Positions 37,807 through 46,493 of a DNA stretch of 64,000 bases are shown here, piece by piece. The stretch comes from Pseudomonas argentinensis (GTDB lineage Bacteria > Pseudomonadota > Gammaproteobacteria > Pseudomonadales > Pseudomonadaceae). Each line of letters opens with the position of its first letter. The stretch's first letter is position 1. The stretch is from positions 1,302,001 through 1,366,000 of the forward strand of contig NZ_CP056087.1 in NCBI RefSeq assembly GCF_001839655.2. The letters are read 5' to 3'. The notes beneath the pieces were generated by a model. It did no database searches. It was not told the DNA's origin and worked only from the letters and a program-made list of their open reading frames with translations. Both the position numbers and the translations under genes were made by a program.

Positions 37807-38778
37807 ATGAAAGCACTTCCATTGGCTTTGGCCCTCTCTGCTGGCCTCTCTCTCGTTGCCATGGGCGGCGTCGCCCAGGCGCAGGATCAATTCGTGACCA
37901 TCGGCACCGGCGGCCAGACGGGCGTCTACTACGTGGCCGGGCAGTCGATCTGCCGCTTCGTCAATCGTGACTCATCGAAAACCGGCATCAAGTGCAACGC
38001 ACCAGCCAGCGGCGGTGGCGTGGCCAACGTCAACGGCCTGCGTTCGGGCGAGTACAACTTCGGCATCATGCAGTCCGACCACCAGTACAAGGCCATGAAG
38101 GGCGAGGCGCCGTTCGAGGCCCAAGGCGCGATGCAAGACCTGCGTGCGGTGTTCTCCCTGCAGAGCGAGGTATTCACCGTGCTGGCCCGCAAGGATGCCA
38201 ACATCAAGGGCCTCGATGACCTCAAGGGCAAGCGCGTGAACATCGGCAACCCCGGCTCCGGCCAGCGCGATACGCTGGAAGAGATCATGCGCATCAAGGG
38301 CTGGGACAAGTCGGCTTTCAAACTCGCCTCCGAGCTCAAGCCGGCCGAGCAGGCCAGCGCCCTGAGCGACAACAACATCGACGCCATGACCTATTTCGTC
38401 GGCCATCCCAATGGCGCCATCCAGGAAGCCACCACTACCGTCGACGCCGTGCTGGTGCCGATCACCGGCCCGGACATCGACAAGCTGCTGAGCGAGAAGA
38501 GCTACTACACCAAGGCCGAGATTCCGGGTGGCCTGTACAAGGGTAGCGACGCGGCGACCCAGTCGATCGGTGGCAAGGCGGTGCTGTCGGTCACTTCCAA
38601 GACCGATGCCGAGGTGGTGTACCAGCTGGTCAAGTCGGTGTTCGAGAATCTCGATCGCTTCCGCAAGCTGCACCCGGCCTTCGCCGACCTGAAAGAACAA
38701 GACATGATCAAGGTCGGCCTCACCGCCCCGCTGCATGAAGGTGCCGAGCGTTACTACAAGGAGCGTGGCTGGCTGTAA
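37807..38778 (+). CDS. TAXI-family TRAP transporter solute-binding protein
   Basis: The 323-residue protein has a signal peptide (about residues 1-25, ending AQAQ) and the TAXI pattern: FVTIGTGGQTGVYYVAGQSIC, ASGGGVANVNGLRSGEYNFGIMQSD, DLKGKRVNIGNPGSGQRDTLEEIM and EIPGGLYKG. A good AAAGGGAG site precedes the ATG. It captures a substrate in the periplasm for the fused permease encoded next. Described TAXI ligands include glutamate-like acids, but nothing here fixes it. A hairpin sits between it and the permease, likely giving more binding protein than permease. Confidence 0.92.
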   Translation: MKALPLALALSAGLSLVAMGGVAQAQDQFVTIGTGGQTGVYYVAGQSICRFVNRDSSKTGIKCNAPASGGGVANVNGLRSGEYNFGIMQSDHQYKAMKGEAPFEAQGAMQDLRAVFSLQSEVFTVLARKDANIKGLDDLKGKRVNIGNPGSGQRDTLEEIMRIKGWDKSAFKLASELKPAEQASALSDNNIDAMTYFVGHPNGAIQEATTTVDAVLVPITGPDIDKLLSEKSYYTKAEIPGGLYKGSDAATQSIGGKAVLSVTSKTDAEVVYQLVKSVFENLDRFRKLHPAFADLKEQDMIKVGLTAPLHEGAERYYKERGWL

Positions 38779-38810
38779 GGCGCAGCGCGCATCCGTTTAA
38801 CCGCTCCGTC

Positions 38811-38840
38811 AACCCGCGCACCGCAAGGGCGCGGGTTTTC
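38811..38840 (+). terminator. Terminator/attenuator hairpin between TAXI gene and permease
   Basis: AACCCGCGC / GCGCGGGTT forms a perfect 9-bp stem with a 9-nt loop followed by TTCT. It lies inside a presumed operon, so partial read-through is likely. Confidence 0.6.
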
Positions 38841-38872
38841 TGTGATCCGCATGGCTGAATTCAGGCAAATCC

Positions 38873-41437
38873 ATGACCATTCATAATGTATCTTCCGAAG
38901 AACTGGTGGCGCAGGAAGTAGGCGCGCGCAGCCCCCAGGGCGCGATGGCCAAGGTGATCGCCGGGCTGGCCCTGGCCTGGTCCCTGTTCCAGTTATGGAT
39001 AGCATCGCCGCTGCCCTTCATGGTGGGCATCGGGGTTTTCAACGACACGCAGACGCGCGCCATTCACCTGGCCTTCGCGCTGCTCCTGGCGTTTCTCGCC
39101 TACCCGGCTTTCCAGCGCTCCCCTCGTGAGCGCGTACCGCTTTTCGACGTGGCCCTGGGCCTCGTCAGCGCCGCCACGGCGGCCTACCTGTTCGTGTTCT
39201 ACGAGCAACTGGCGCAACGGCCGGGCAACCTGACCACGGCGGATCTGGTCACCGCCTGCATCGGCATCCCCCTGCTACTCGAAGCCACGCGTCGCGCCCT
39301 GGGCCCGGCCCTGGCGGTGATCGCGGCGATCTTCCTGGTCTACAGCCTGGCGGGCCCCTACATGCCGGCCATGCTGGCGCACCGCGGCGTCAGCCTGAAC
39401 GCCCTGGCCAACCACCAGTGGATCACCACCGAAGGCGTGTTCGGCATCGCCCTGGGCGTGTCGACCAGTTTCGTGTTCCTGTTCGTGCTGTTTGGCGCCC
39501 TGCTCGAACGCGCCGGCGCCGGCCACTATTTCATCCAGCTGGCCTTCAGCCTGCTCGGCCACATGCGCGGCGGTCCGGCCAAGGCCGCCGTGGTGTCGTC
39601 GGGCCTGACCGGCCTGATCTCCGGTTCGTCGATCGCCAACGTGGTCACCACCGGCACCTTCACCATTCCGATGATGAAGCGCACCGGGTTCAGTGCCGAA
39701 AAGGCCGGCGCCGTGGAAGTGGCCTCGTCGGTCAACGGCCAGATCATGCCGCCGGTGATGGGGGCTGCGGCCTTCCTGATGGTCGAATACATCGGCATGC
39801 CCTACATCGAAGTGGTCAAGCATGCGTTCCTGCCAGCGCTGATTTCCTACATCGCGCTGTTCTACATCGTGCACCTGGAGTCGTTGAAGCTCGGCCTCAA
39901 GGCGCTGCCGCGCAACAGCGCGCCCAAGCCCTGGCTGACCCGGCTGCTCGGGCTGGCCTTTGGTGCGGCGCTGATCAGCGGCATTTCCCTGGCGGTGTAT
40001 TACGGCCTCGGCTGGATGAAACCGGCTCTCGGCGATGCCGCCAGCTGGGTCATCGGTGCGCTGCTGCTGATCGCTTACGTGGCGCTGCTCAAGGTTGCGG
40101 CCAGTAATCCGCCACTGCCGCCGGAAGACCCCAACACGCCGCTGGAAAAACTGCCGGAAACCCGCCCCGTGCTGCTCTCGGGCCTGCATTTCCTGCTGCC
40201 GGTGGTGGTGCTGGTGTGGTGCCTGATGGTCGAGCGCCTGTCGCCGGGGCTCTCGGCGTTCTGGGGCAGCATGATCCTGGTGTTCATCCTGGTGACCCAG
40301 CGCCCGCTGCTCAATCGCCTGCGCCGTGACGGCAGCCACGATCATGGCTCGTTCATGGACGGCCTGGTGGACCTGCGCGAAGGCCTGATCGCCGGCGCCC
40401 GCAACATGATCGGCATCGGCATCGCCACCGCGGCGGCGGGCATCATCGTCGGCGCGGTGTCGCAGACCGGCGTCGGCCTGGTGCTGGCCGACGTGGTCGA
40501 GCTGCTGTCGATGGGCAACCTGCTGCTGATGCTCATCCTCACCGCGATTCTCAGCCTGATCCTCGGCATGGGCCTGCCGACCACCGCGAACTACATCGTG
40601 GTGTCCAGCTTGCTGGCGCCGGTGATCGTCTCCCTGGGCCAGCAGAACGGCCTGATCGTGCCGCTGATCGCCGTGCACCTGTTCGTCTTCTACTTTGGCA
40701 TCATGGCCGACGTCACGCCGCCGGTCGGCCTGGCGTCGTTCGCCGCCGCGGCAGTATCCAAGGGCGACCCGATCCGCACCGGCATCACCGCCTTCTACTA
40801 CAGCTTGCGCACCGCGGTGCTGCCGTTCCTGTTCATCTTCAACACCGACCTGTTGCTGATCGACGTGGACTTCTGGCATGGCGTGTTGATCTTCGTGATC
40901 GCCACGGTGGCGATGTTGCTGTTCGCGGCCGGCACCCAGGGCTACTTCCTGGTGCGCAACCGCTGGTACGAAAACATCGCGCTATTGCTGCTGGCCTTCT
41001 CGCTGTTCCGCCCGGGCTTCTGGATGGACATGCTGGTCGACCCCTACCGCGACATCCCGCCGGCACAAATGGCCCAGGCGCTGGAGCAGGTCGAGGAGCA
41101 GAGCGAGTTGCGCCTGCGCGTGCACGGCGAGGATGCGGTCGGCGAAGCGCGTACCTTCACCGTGGTGCTGCCGATTCCGGAAAAAGGCACGGGTCAGGAG
41201 CGCCTCGAAGCGCTGGGCCTGTCGCTCTACGAAGAAGATGGCAAGACGCTGATCGACACCGTGGCCTTCAGCAGCCCAGCCGAAGCCGCCGGGCTGGCGT
41301 TCGACCAGGAGATCCTCAGCGTGCGGGCACCCACCGAGCGCGCGCCGAAAGAGCTGATCTGGATTCCGTCGCTGTTGCTGATGGGGCTGTTGATCTGGAA
41401 CCAGCGTCGGCGCCTGAAGGCTCAGGCTGCGCTCTAG
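38873..41437 (+). CDS. TRAP transporter fused permease (4TM/12TM, DctQM-like) with C-terminal DUF3394 domain
   Basis: The 854-residue protein joins a small DctQ-like N-terminal membrane part (about residues 25-160) to a large DctM-like permease (about 160-690) with GSSIANVVTTGTFTIPMMKR, SSVNGQIMPPVMGAAAFLMVEY, ILGMGLPTTANYIVVSSL and MADVTPPVGLASFAAA, which are typical for the fused TAXI-type systems. After about residue 720 comes a soluble domain of the DUF3394 kind ending in a final hydrophobic segment. It uses an ion gradient to import the substrate bound by the TAXI protein 95 bp upstream. Confidence 0.92.
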   Translation: MTIHNVSSEELVAQEVGARSPQGAMAKVIAGLALAWSLFQLWIASPLPFMVGIGVFNDTQTRAIHLAFALLLAFLAYPAFQRSPRERVPLFDVALGLVSAATAAYLFVFYEQLAQRPGNLTTADLVTACIGIPLLLEATRRALGPALAVIAAIFLVYSLAGPYMPAMLAHRGVSLNALANHQWITTEGVFGIALGVSTSFVFLFVLFGALLERAGAGHYFIQLAFSLLGHMRGGPAKAAVVSSGLTGLISGSSIANVVTTGTFTIPMMKRTGFSAEKAGAVEVASSVNGQIMPPVMGAAAFLMVEYIGMPYIEVVKHAFLPALISYIALFYIVHLESLKLGLKALPRNSAPKPWLTRLLGLAFGAALISGISLAVYYGLGWMKPALGDAASWVIGALLLIAYVALLKVAASNPPLPPEDPNTPLEKLPETRPVLLSGLHFLLPVVVLVWCLMVERLSPGLSAFWGSMILVFILVTQRPLLNRLRRDGSHDHGSFMDGLVDLREGLIAGARNMIGIGIATAAAGIIVGAVSQTGVGLVLADVVELLSMGNLLLMLILTAILSLILGMGLPTTANYIVVSSLLAPVIVSLGQQNGLIVPLIAVHLFVFYFGIMADVTPPVGLASFAAAAVSKGDPIRTGITAFYYSLRTAVLPFLFIFNTDLLLIDVDFWHGVLIFVIATVAMLLFAAGTQGYFLVRNRWYENIALLLLAFSLFRPGFWMDMLVDPYRDIPPAQMAQALEQVEEQSELRLRVHGEDAVGEARTFTVVLPIPEKGTGQERLEALGLSLYEEDGKTLIDTVAFSSPAEAAGLAFDQEILSVRAPTERAPKELIWIPSLLLMGLLIWNQRRRLKAQAAL

Positions 41438-41480
41438 GCACCAGGCTGGCGCGCCGCGGCGCGTCAGCCCTGACCGATCA

Positions 41481-41503
41481 CTGGGGCCGGTAACCGGCCC
41501 CAG
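41481..41503. terminator. Palindrome between convergent genes, possible bidirectional terminator
   Basis: CTGGGGCCGGT / ACCGGCCCCAG is a perfect 11-bp inverted repeat with one base between, lying in the 87-bp space between the TRAP permease (plus) and the binding protein (minus). No long T run follows on either side. Confidence 0.5.
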
Positions 41504-41524
41504 CGTTCTCTTCGCATCTGCTTG

Positions 41525-42577
41525 TCAGCGCGCCGCCCAGCCATTGAAGCGCTCTTCCAATTCCTCGCCGTGGTCGATCCAGAACTCGGCGTTGACCAGT
41601 TGCGCGCCGGCCATGTTGGCCTCGGCGGTCGGCAACTGCGCCTGTATGTCGGCGGGCAGTTGCGGCAGCGTCTGCTTGTGCACCGGGCCGTAGGGGATCT
41701 GACTGGAGAACACCTTCTGGGTGTCCGCCTGGCTGGCGAATTTGATGAAGCGTTCCGCCAGGGCCTTGTTCGGGCTGCCCTTGACGATGGCCCAGTGCTC
41801 CGGGTCGTACAGGCTGCCGCTCCAGGAGATCTTCAGGTTGGCGCCTTCCTTCTGGGCCACACCGATACGGCCGTTGTAGGCGGCGGACAGGGTCACGTCA
41901 CCGGCCAGCAGCCACTGCGGCGGCTGGGCGCCGGCTTCCCACCACTGGATGGAGGGCTTGATGGCGTCCAGTTTCTTGAAGGCGCGGTCGACCCCTTCCG
42001 GCGTGCCGAGCACCTTGTACAGCTCCTCGCGGCTTACGCCATCAGCCAGCAGGGCGGCTTCCAGGCTGTACTTGGCGCTCTTGCGCAGGCCACGTTTGCC
42101 GGGGAATTTCTCCAGGTCCCAGAAATCGGCCCAGGAGGTGGGGGCGGTCTTCAGCTTGTCGCCGTTGTAGGCCATCACCATCGACCATACGTAGGTGGCC
42201 ACGCCGCATTCACTGATGGTGCCGGGAATGTACTGGTCGGCATCGCCAAGAATGGCCGGGTCGATACGCTCGAACAGCCCTTCCTCGCAGCCGCGCTGCA
42301 GCTCCGGGCTTTCCACCTCGACCACGTCCCAGGTCACCTGGCCGACATCGACCATGGCTTTGACCTTGGACAGCTCGCCGTTGTACTCGCCGGCGACCAC
42401 CCGGCCGGCACCGCTCTGCTCGAAGGGTTTGAAGTAGGCGGCGGTCTGGGCGACCTTGGTGGCGCCGCCGAAGGAGATTACCGTGAGGCTGTCGTCGGCC
42501 AATGCAGCGCTGCTGGCGCCGGCCAGCAGGGACAGGCCGATGGCGGCGCGGATGGATGGACGCAAGTGCTTGAACAT
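41525..42577 (-). CDS. Orphan periplasmic binding protein, polyamine (PotD)-type ABC transporter
   Basis: The 350-residue protein has a signal peptide (about residues 1-28, SLLAGASSAALA) and the spermidine/putrescine-type binding fold: LTVISFGGATKVAQTAAYFKPFE, GEYNGELSKVKAMVDVG, WDVVEVESPELQRGCEEGLF, and EHWAIVKGSPNKALAERFIKFAS. No permease or ATPase gene is adjacent, so the rest of the transporter is elsewhere or missing. It is divergent from a LysR gene and 1.6 kb from an amine-type catabolic operon; capture of the compound degraded there is a reasonable guess. Confidence 0.88.
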   Translation of the reverse strand: MFKHLRPSIRAAIGLSLLAGASSAALADDSLTVISFGGATKVAQTAAYFKPFEQSGAGRVVAGEYNGELSKVKAMVDVGQVTWDVVEVESPELQRGCEEGLFERIDPAILGDADQYIPGTISECGVATYVWSMVMAYNGDKLKTAPTSWADFWDLEKFPGKRGLRKSAKYSLEAALLADGVSREELYKVLGTPEGVDRAFKKLDAIKPSIQWWEAGAQPPQWLLAGDVTLSAAYNGRIGVAQKEGANLKISWSGSLYDPEHWAIVKGSPNKALAERFIKFASQADTQKVFSSQIPYGPVHKQTLPQLPADIQAQLPTAEANMAGAQLVNAEFWIDHGEELEERFNGWAAR

Positions 42578-42866
42578 GGAAACTCCCTCGCTGTTTTTTC
42601 GTTGTAGTGAGAACAGGGGCAGTAGGGCCGAAGCGGCGAAGCGGCGCGTTGTGCCACGCGTCAGCAGAATTTTTGTTGTTGTGTGGCCCGGTATGCGTGC
42701 CGGGCGGGAACTGTCGTTCAGGTGAGGGCCATGGTGCGTCAGTCGGGCAAGAACGAAAATTAGTAAAAATATGCTCGGGACTTACGAAAAACCTTTGCAA
42801 GGCAACGCCCCGCCAGAGCGCTGTGTTGGAGTAAGGTGCAGGTAACCAACATGCTGAGATCAACAC
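42578..42866. other. Divergent control region, binding protein / LysR gene
   Basis: This 289-bp spacer contains the promoters of both genes. The AT-rich part around 42755-42790 (AAATTAGTAAAAATATGC) is the likely LysR site, but I find no perfect palindrome. No gene is visible. Confidence 0.4.
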
Positions 42867-43769
42867 GTGGCTTCCTACACTCTCAGGCAACTCAAGTACT
42901 TCGTTACCACGGTGGAAGCGGGCAGCGTGGCCGAGGCTTCGCGCCAGCTGTATATCGCCCAGCCATCCATCTCCACGGCAATCAAGGGGCTGGAGGAAAG
43001 CTTTGGCGTTCAGCTGTTTATCCGCCACCACGCCCAGGGCGTGTCGCTGACCCCCAGTGGCGCGCGCTTCTACGAGAAGGCCCAGCAATTGCTGCGCATG
43101 GCCCGCGAGTTCGAGCAGAACGCCCTGGCCGACAACGACATCGTCGCCGGGCAGATCGATATCGGCTGCTTCGAAACCGTGGCGCCGCTGTACCTGCCGC
43201 AGCTGATCGCCGGCTTTCGCGAGCGCTATCCAGGCGTGGACATCCGCATCCGCGATGGTGAGCAGCAGGAGCTGGTACAGGGCCTGACCGCCGGCGCATT
43301 CGACCTGGCGTTTCTCTACGAGCATGACCTCGACGGCACCATCGCCACCGAACCCTTGATGCCGCCGCAGAAGCCCTACGTGCTGTTGCCCGAGCATCAT
43401 CGCTTCGCCGGCCAGGCCCAGGTGTCGCTGCGCGACCTGTGCCTGGAGCCGATGATCCTGCTCGACGTGCCACCGAGCCGTACCTACTTCGTCAGCCTGT
43501 TCCACGAACTGGGGCTGACCCCCAATATCGTCTTCAGCTCACCGTCCATCGAGATGGTGCGCGGCATGGTCGGCCAGGGCTTCGGCTTCTCCCTGCTGGT
43601 CACCAAACCGCATTCGGAATGCACCTATGACGGCAAGCGTGTGGTGACCCTGGATATCACCGACCCGGTGGCCACCTCGGGGCTGGTGGCCGCTCGCCTG
43701 AAACGCGGTCAGCTGACCAAGCCGGCGCAGCTGTTCGTGGATTTCTGCCGGGAGCGGTTGGGGAATTGA
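42867..43769 (+). CDS. LysR-type transcriptional regulator
   Basis: The GTG at 42867 gives 300 residues; there is no in-frame ATG nearby. The winged helix-turn-helix lies in residues about 1-60 (VAEASRQLYIAQPSISTAIKGLEESFGVQLF), written here in parts as ASRQLYIAQPSISTAI and KGLEESFGVQLF, with the second domain showing GQIDIGCFETVAPLYLPQLI and EMVRGMVGQGFGFSLLV. It is divergent from the polyamine-type binding protein and probably controls it and perhaps the FMO operon at 47794. The ligand is unknown; in this subgroup nitrogen-containing aromatics or amines are common inducers. Confidence 0.9.
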   Translation: MASYTLRQLKYFVTTVEAGSVAEASRQLYIAQPSISTAIKGLEESFGVQLFIRHHAQGVSLTPSGARFYEKAQQLLRMAREFEQNALADNDIVAGQIDIGCFETVAPLYLPQLIAGFRERYPGVDIRIRDGEQQELVQGLTAGAFDLAFLYEHDLDGTIATEPLMPPQKPYVLLPEHHRFAGQAQVSLRDLCLEPMILLDVPPSRTYFVSLFHELGLTPNIVFSSPSIEMVRGMVGQGFGFSLLVTKPHSECTYDGKRVVTLDITDPVATSGLVAARLKRGQLTKPAQLFVDFCRERLGN

Positions 43770-44224
43770 GTGAGCCGGGCGCTGAGTAGAAGTGAAGGTA
43801 GGTGAGGCCACTGTCAGCGCAATTTCTGTGGGACGGGCCATGCCCGCATTTTTTCGCGCGCATGGCGCGCTCCCACATTATTGATCGGAGTCCGGGGCGA
43901 GCGCAGCTCGTAGGGCGGACCGGGACGCCGGCCGCTCGTAGCGAAGCGAGCAGTCCGCCAAACCATGGCAAACCTGGCAGAACGCAAAGGCGTACTGCTT
44001 CGCGAGTACGCCCTACCGCGCTGCTGCACTGCGTGGCCAGCGCCCGCAAGGATCAGCTCAAGGAACGCCTTGGCGCCTACCGGGCGCGGGTGGAGAGCCT
44101 CAAACTGTACCGCAGCTGAGGCGCACGACCGTTCAGCCATTGAAGGTAGCCCGGGTCGAGCGCAGCGACACCCGGGAAAACTGCCCTGGGTATCGCATTG
44201 CTCAACCCAGGCTACGGTTGGCGT
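43770..44224. repeat. 455-bp repeat-rich gap with several extragenic palindromes
   Basis: Three repeat types are stacked: a TGTGGGACGGGCCATGCCCG...CGCGCGCATGGCGCGCTCCCACA palindrome at 43828-43877, copies of GTAGGGCG...with TCGTAGCGAAGCGAGCAGTCC and its CGTACTGCTTCGCGAGTACG relative at 43909-44022, and GTAGCCCGGGTCGAGCGCAGCGACACCCGGG with an inverted AACCCAGGCTAC at 44148-44216. Between them, 44022-44119 encodes a short reading frame (LLHCVASARKDQLKERLGAY onward) that may be the tail of a lost gene. Confidence 0.6.
44022..44119 (+). pseudogene. Possible C-terminal remnant of an unidentified gene
   Basis: Between two repeats about 32 codons read ALLHCVASARKDQLKERLGAY and then end after KLYRS with TGA. 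The charged helical composition looks coding, but the upstream frame runs through extragenic repeats. I do not recognise the parent gene. Confidence 0.25.
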
Positions 44225-45388
44225 TCAGCTCGGATCGCACAGGTAATCCGCTAACCGCTGGAGCAGCGCATCACAGCCCTGCAGCTGCTCGACGCTGACG
44301 AACTCGTCGGGCTTGTGGCCCTGCTCCATGCTGCCGGGACCGCAGACCACCGTGGGGATGCCGGCGCCGTCGAACAGGCCGCCTTCGGTGCCGAAGGCCA
44401 CGGTGGCGAAGTCACTCGAGCCGCAGAGCCTGGCCAGCAGCCGTGCGGCCTCGCTGTCGGGCGGCGTGGCAAGACCCGGGTAGGCACTCAGGGGTTGCAG
44501 GCGGATATCGCTGGCGGCGCTCACCGCCTGCATTTTCGGCAGCAGCTGCTCGGCGGCGTAGCGCTGCAATTCATCCGCCACGCTTTGCGCGTCGAAGCCC
44601 GGCAAGGCGCGCACCTCGAAATCGAACTCGCATTCGGCCGGCACGATGTTCAGGGCGCGGCCGCCCTTGACCAGGCCGGTCTGCACGGTGGAGCAGGGCG
44701 GGTCGAAGCGTGGGTCGTGATGCTCGGGGCGGGCCAGCCGTGTGCCGATATCACCGAGGTGGCCGATCAGCCGCGCCGCATATTCGATGGCATTCACGCC
44801 GTAGGGCGCATAGGCCGAGTGACAGGCCGCGCCGTGCACTTCGCAGCGCATCGCCAGCTTGCCCTTGTGGCCGAGCACGGGCTTGAGTTCGGTGGGCTCG
44901 CCGATCAGGCACAGGGTCGGTTTGTGCGGGCGTTTTTCCAGTTCGGCGAGCATCGAGCGCACGCCCAGGCAGCCGACTTCCTCGTCATAGGAAAACGCCA
45001 GGTGCACCGGCATCTGCAGCGGGCGTTGCACCAGTTTCGGTACCGCCGCCAGCACGCAGGCGATAAAGCCCTTCATGTCTGCCGTGCCACGGCCGTACAG
45101 GCGCCCGTCCCGCTCGCTGAGCCTGAACGGCTCGACCGTCCAGGCCTGGCCGTCCACCGGCACCACGTCGGTGTGGCCGGACAGCACCACGCCGCCGCGA
45201 TCCGTCGGGCCGATGGTGGCGAACAGGTTGGCCTTGGTGCCCTCGGCGTTATGGAACAGCTCGCTGTCGACGCCGAACCCGGCCAGATACTTGCGGATGA
45301 ATTCGATCAGCTCCAGGTTCGAATCACGGCTGACCGTGGCAAAGCCGATCAGCCGCTCAAGCAGGACGCGGCTGGTGGGCTCATTCAT
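44225..45388 (-). CDS. argE: Acetylornithine deacetylase-like M20 metallohydrolase (ArgE type)
   Basis: The 387-residue M20 peptidase-family enzyme has the zinc ligands H72 and D104 (VVLSGHTDVVPVDG and YGRGTADMKGF), the catalytic D74 and E136 with E137 in FSYDEEVGC, and a C-terminal HKPDEF histidine. The order fits ArgE, which removes acetyl from N-acetylornithine in the cytoplasm. Here it is the last gene of an FMO-RidA-DUF1028 operon, its start overlapping the DUF1028 stop, so it may deacylate a different N-acyl compound in a catabolic route. Pseudomonads usually use the cyclic ArgJ route for arginine, which supports a catabolic role. Confidence 0.85.
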   Translation of the reverse strand: MNEPTSRVLLERLIGFATVSRDSNLELIEFIRKYLAGFGVDSELFHNAEGTKANLFATIGPTDRGGVVLSGHTDVVPVDGQAWTVEPFRLSERDGRLYGRGTADMKGFIACVLAAVPKLVQRPLQMPVHLAFSYDEEVGCLGVRSMLAELEKRPHKPTLCLIGEPTELKPVLGHKGKLAMRCEVHGAACHSAYAPYGVNAIEYAARLIGHLGDIGTRLARPEHHDPRFDPPCSTVQTGLVKGGRALNIVPAECEFDFEVRALPGFDAQSVADELQRYAAEQLLPKMQAVSAASDIRLQPLSAYPGLATPPDSEAARLLARLCGSSDFATVAFGTEGGLFDGAGIPTVVCGPGSMEQGHKPDEFVSVEQLQGCDALLQRLADYLCDPS

Positions 45389-46057
45389 CGCCCGGCACTC
45401 CGTAGCTTGGCGCGGCCGTGGGGTCGAGGGCGCGGGTCAGGTAATCCTGCATCTGCGGGCGGTAGGCCTGCCACAGGCCGTCGAGCTGGGCGATGGGGTT
45501 GTCATCCGCCCAGTCGACCCGCAGGTCGATGATCGGCCAGACCAGATCACCCACCACCTTGAGCGCCGCCGAGTGCACCGGGCCGGCCTCACCGCCAGCG
45601 GCCATCGCCCGTGCATGGCGGCGAGCAGGCGGTCGGCCAGTTGCCCGCTGGCGTTCTCGAAGGCCTCGACCATGGCCTGGATCACCGCCTCGCTCGCCAG
45701 CAGATTGCCGGCTGCCACGCACTGCTCGCCGGCCACCGCGTTGTACAGCCCCAGCGCTTCCTTGCCGCTGAACAGGGCGGTGCGGCCCTGGCTGTCGATC
45801 ACCGTCACCTGTCGATATTGGCTCCAGCCATTGGCGCCGAGGGCGCGCTGCAAGGCGTCGCCTGGTTCCAGCGCCTGCTGCTCGAGCAGGTCGAGAATCT
45901 GCGGGCCGAGGGCGGGCAGGGTCACGTTCTGGGTGGCCACCGCGCCGACGCCGGCACGCAGCCAGGGGCAACGGGCGCCGACGGCGATGCTCGACGAGCT
46001 GATGGCGATGCCCAGCTGGCCGGTTTCCGGGCAGCGCCCGACGATGGAAAAGGTCAT
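45381..46057 (-). pseudogene. DUF1028 family protein, frameshifted
   Basis: The first frame runs from MTFSIVGRCPETGQLGIAIS through GNLLASEAVIQAMVEAFEN to about residue 150 (LLAAMHG); from there the homologous sequence continues in another frame as MAAGGEAGPVHSAALKVVGD to PSYGVPGDE at 45381. Adding one G in the run CACGGGCGATGG near 45612-45618 restores a protein of about 225 residues, the family's usual size. DUF1028 proteins show an N-terminal-nucleophile-like start and occur in amino acid or peptide catabolic clusters; their reaction is not established. The break is in a G run, so a sequencing error is quite possible. Confidence 0.8.
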
Positions 46058-46067
46058 GCACGCCTCC

Positions 46068-46493
46068 TTATTGGGCTGGCCAGTCGTCCGGGATCACCGC
46101 GATCACGTCGATCTCCATCAGCCACTGCGGCTGGCCGAGGGCCGATACCACCAGCCCGGTGGAAATCGGGAACACGCCCTTGAGCCATTTGCCGACCTCC
46201 TTGTACACCGGCTCGCGGTAGCGCGGGTCGATGATGTAGGTGGTGGTCTTGACGATATGGGACAGGTCGCTGCCGGCTTCTTCGAGCAGTTGCTTGAGGT
46301 TCTTCATCGCCTGCTCGGTCTGCGCCTGGGGGTCGCCAAGGCCGACCAGGTTGCCGTCGAAGTCGGTGCCGACTTGGCCGCGTACGTACACCGTGTTGCC
46401 GGCGCGCACGGCCTGGCAGAGGTCGTTGTCCAGGGCCTGGTTGGGGTAGGTGTCCTTGGTGTTGAACATGCGGATGCGGGTATGGGTGGGCAT
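46068..46493 (-). CDS. RidA/YjgF/Rid-family protein lacking the catalytic arginine
   Basis: The start at 46493 overlaps the FMO stop by one base (TGATG). The 141-residue protein has the Rid fold with AGNTVYVRGQVGTDFDGN, QAMKNLKQLLEEAGSDLSHIV and KTTTYIIDPRYREPVYKEVG, and ends LMEIDVIAVIPDDW. Canonical RidA has an arginine in the segment before the last strand that is needed for enamine/imine deamination; here that segment reads GVFPISTGLVVSALGQPQ, with no arginine, so it belongs to one of the divergent Rid subgroups. Its role in the operon may be to handle an unstable imine-like intermediate, or another reaction. Confidence 0.85.
   Translation of the reverse strand: MPTHTRIRMFNTKDTYPNQALDNDLCQAVRAGNTVYVRGQVGTDFDGNLVGLGDPQAQTEQAMKNLKQLLEEAGSDLSHIVKTTTYIIDPRYREPVYKEVGKWLKGVFPISTGLVVSALGQPQWLMEIDVIAVIPDDWPAQ

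Noticed and set aside
43828..44216. CRISPR array
   Set aside because: The repeats are few, palindromic, of different types and without regular spacers; they are extragenic palindromes.
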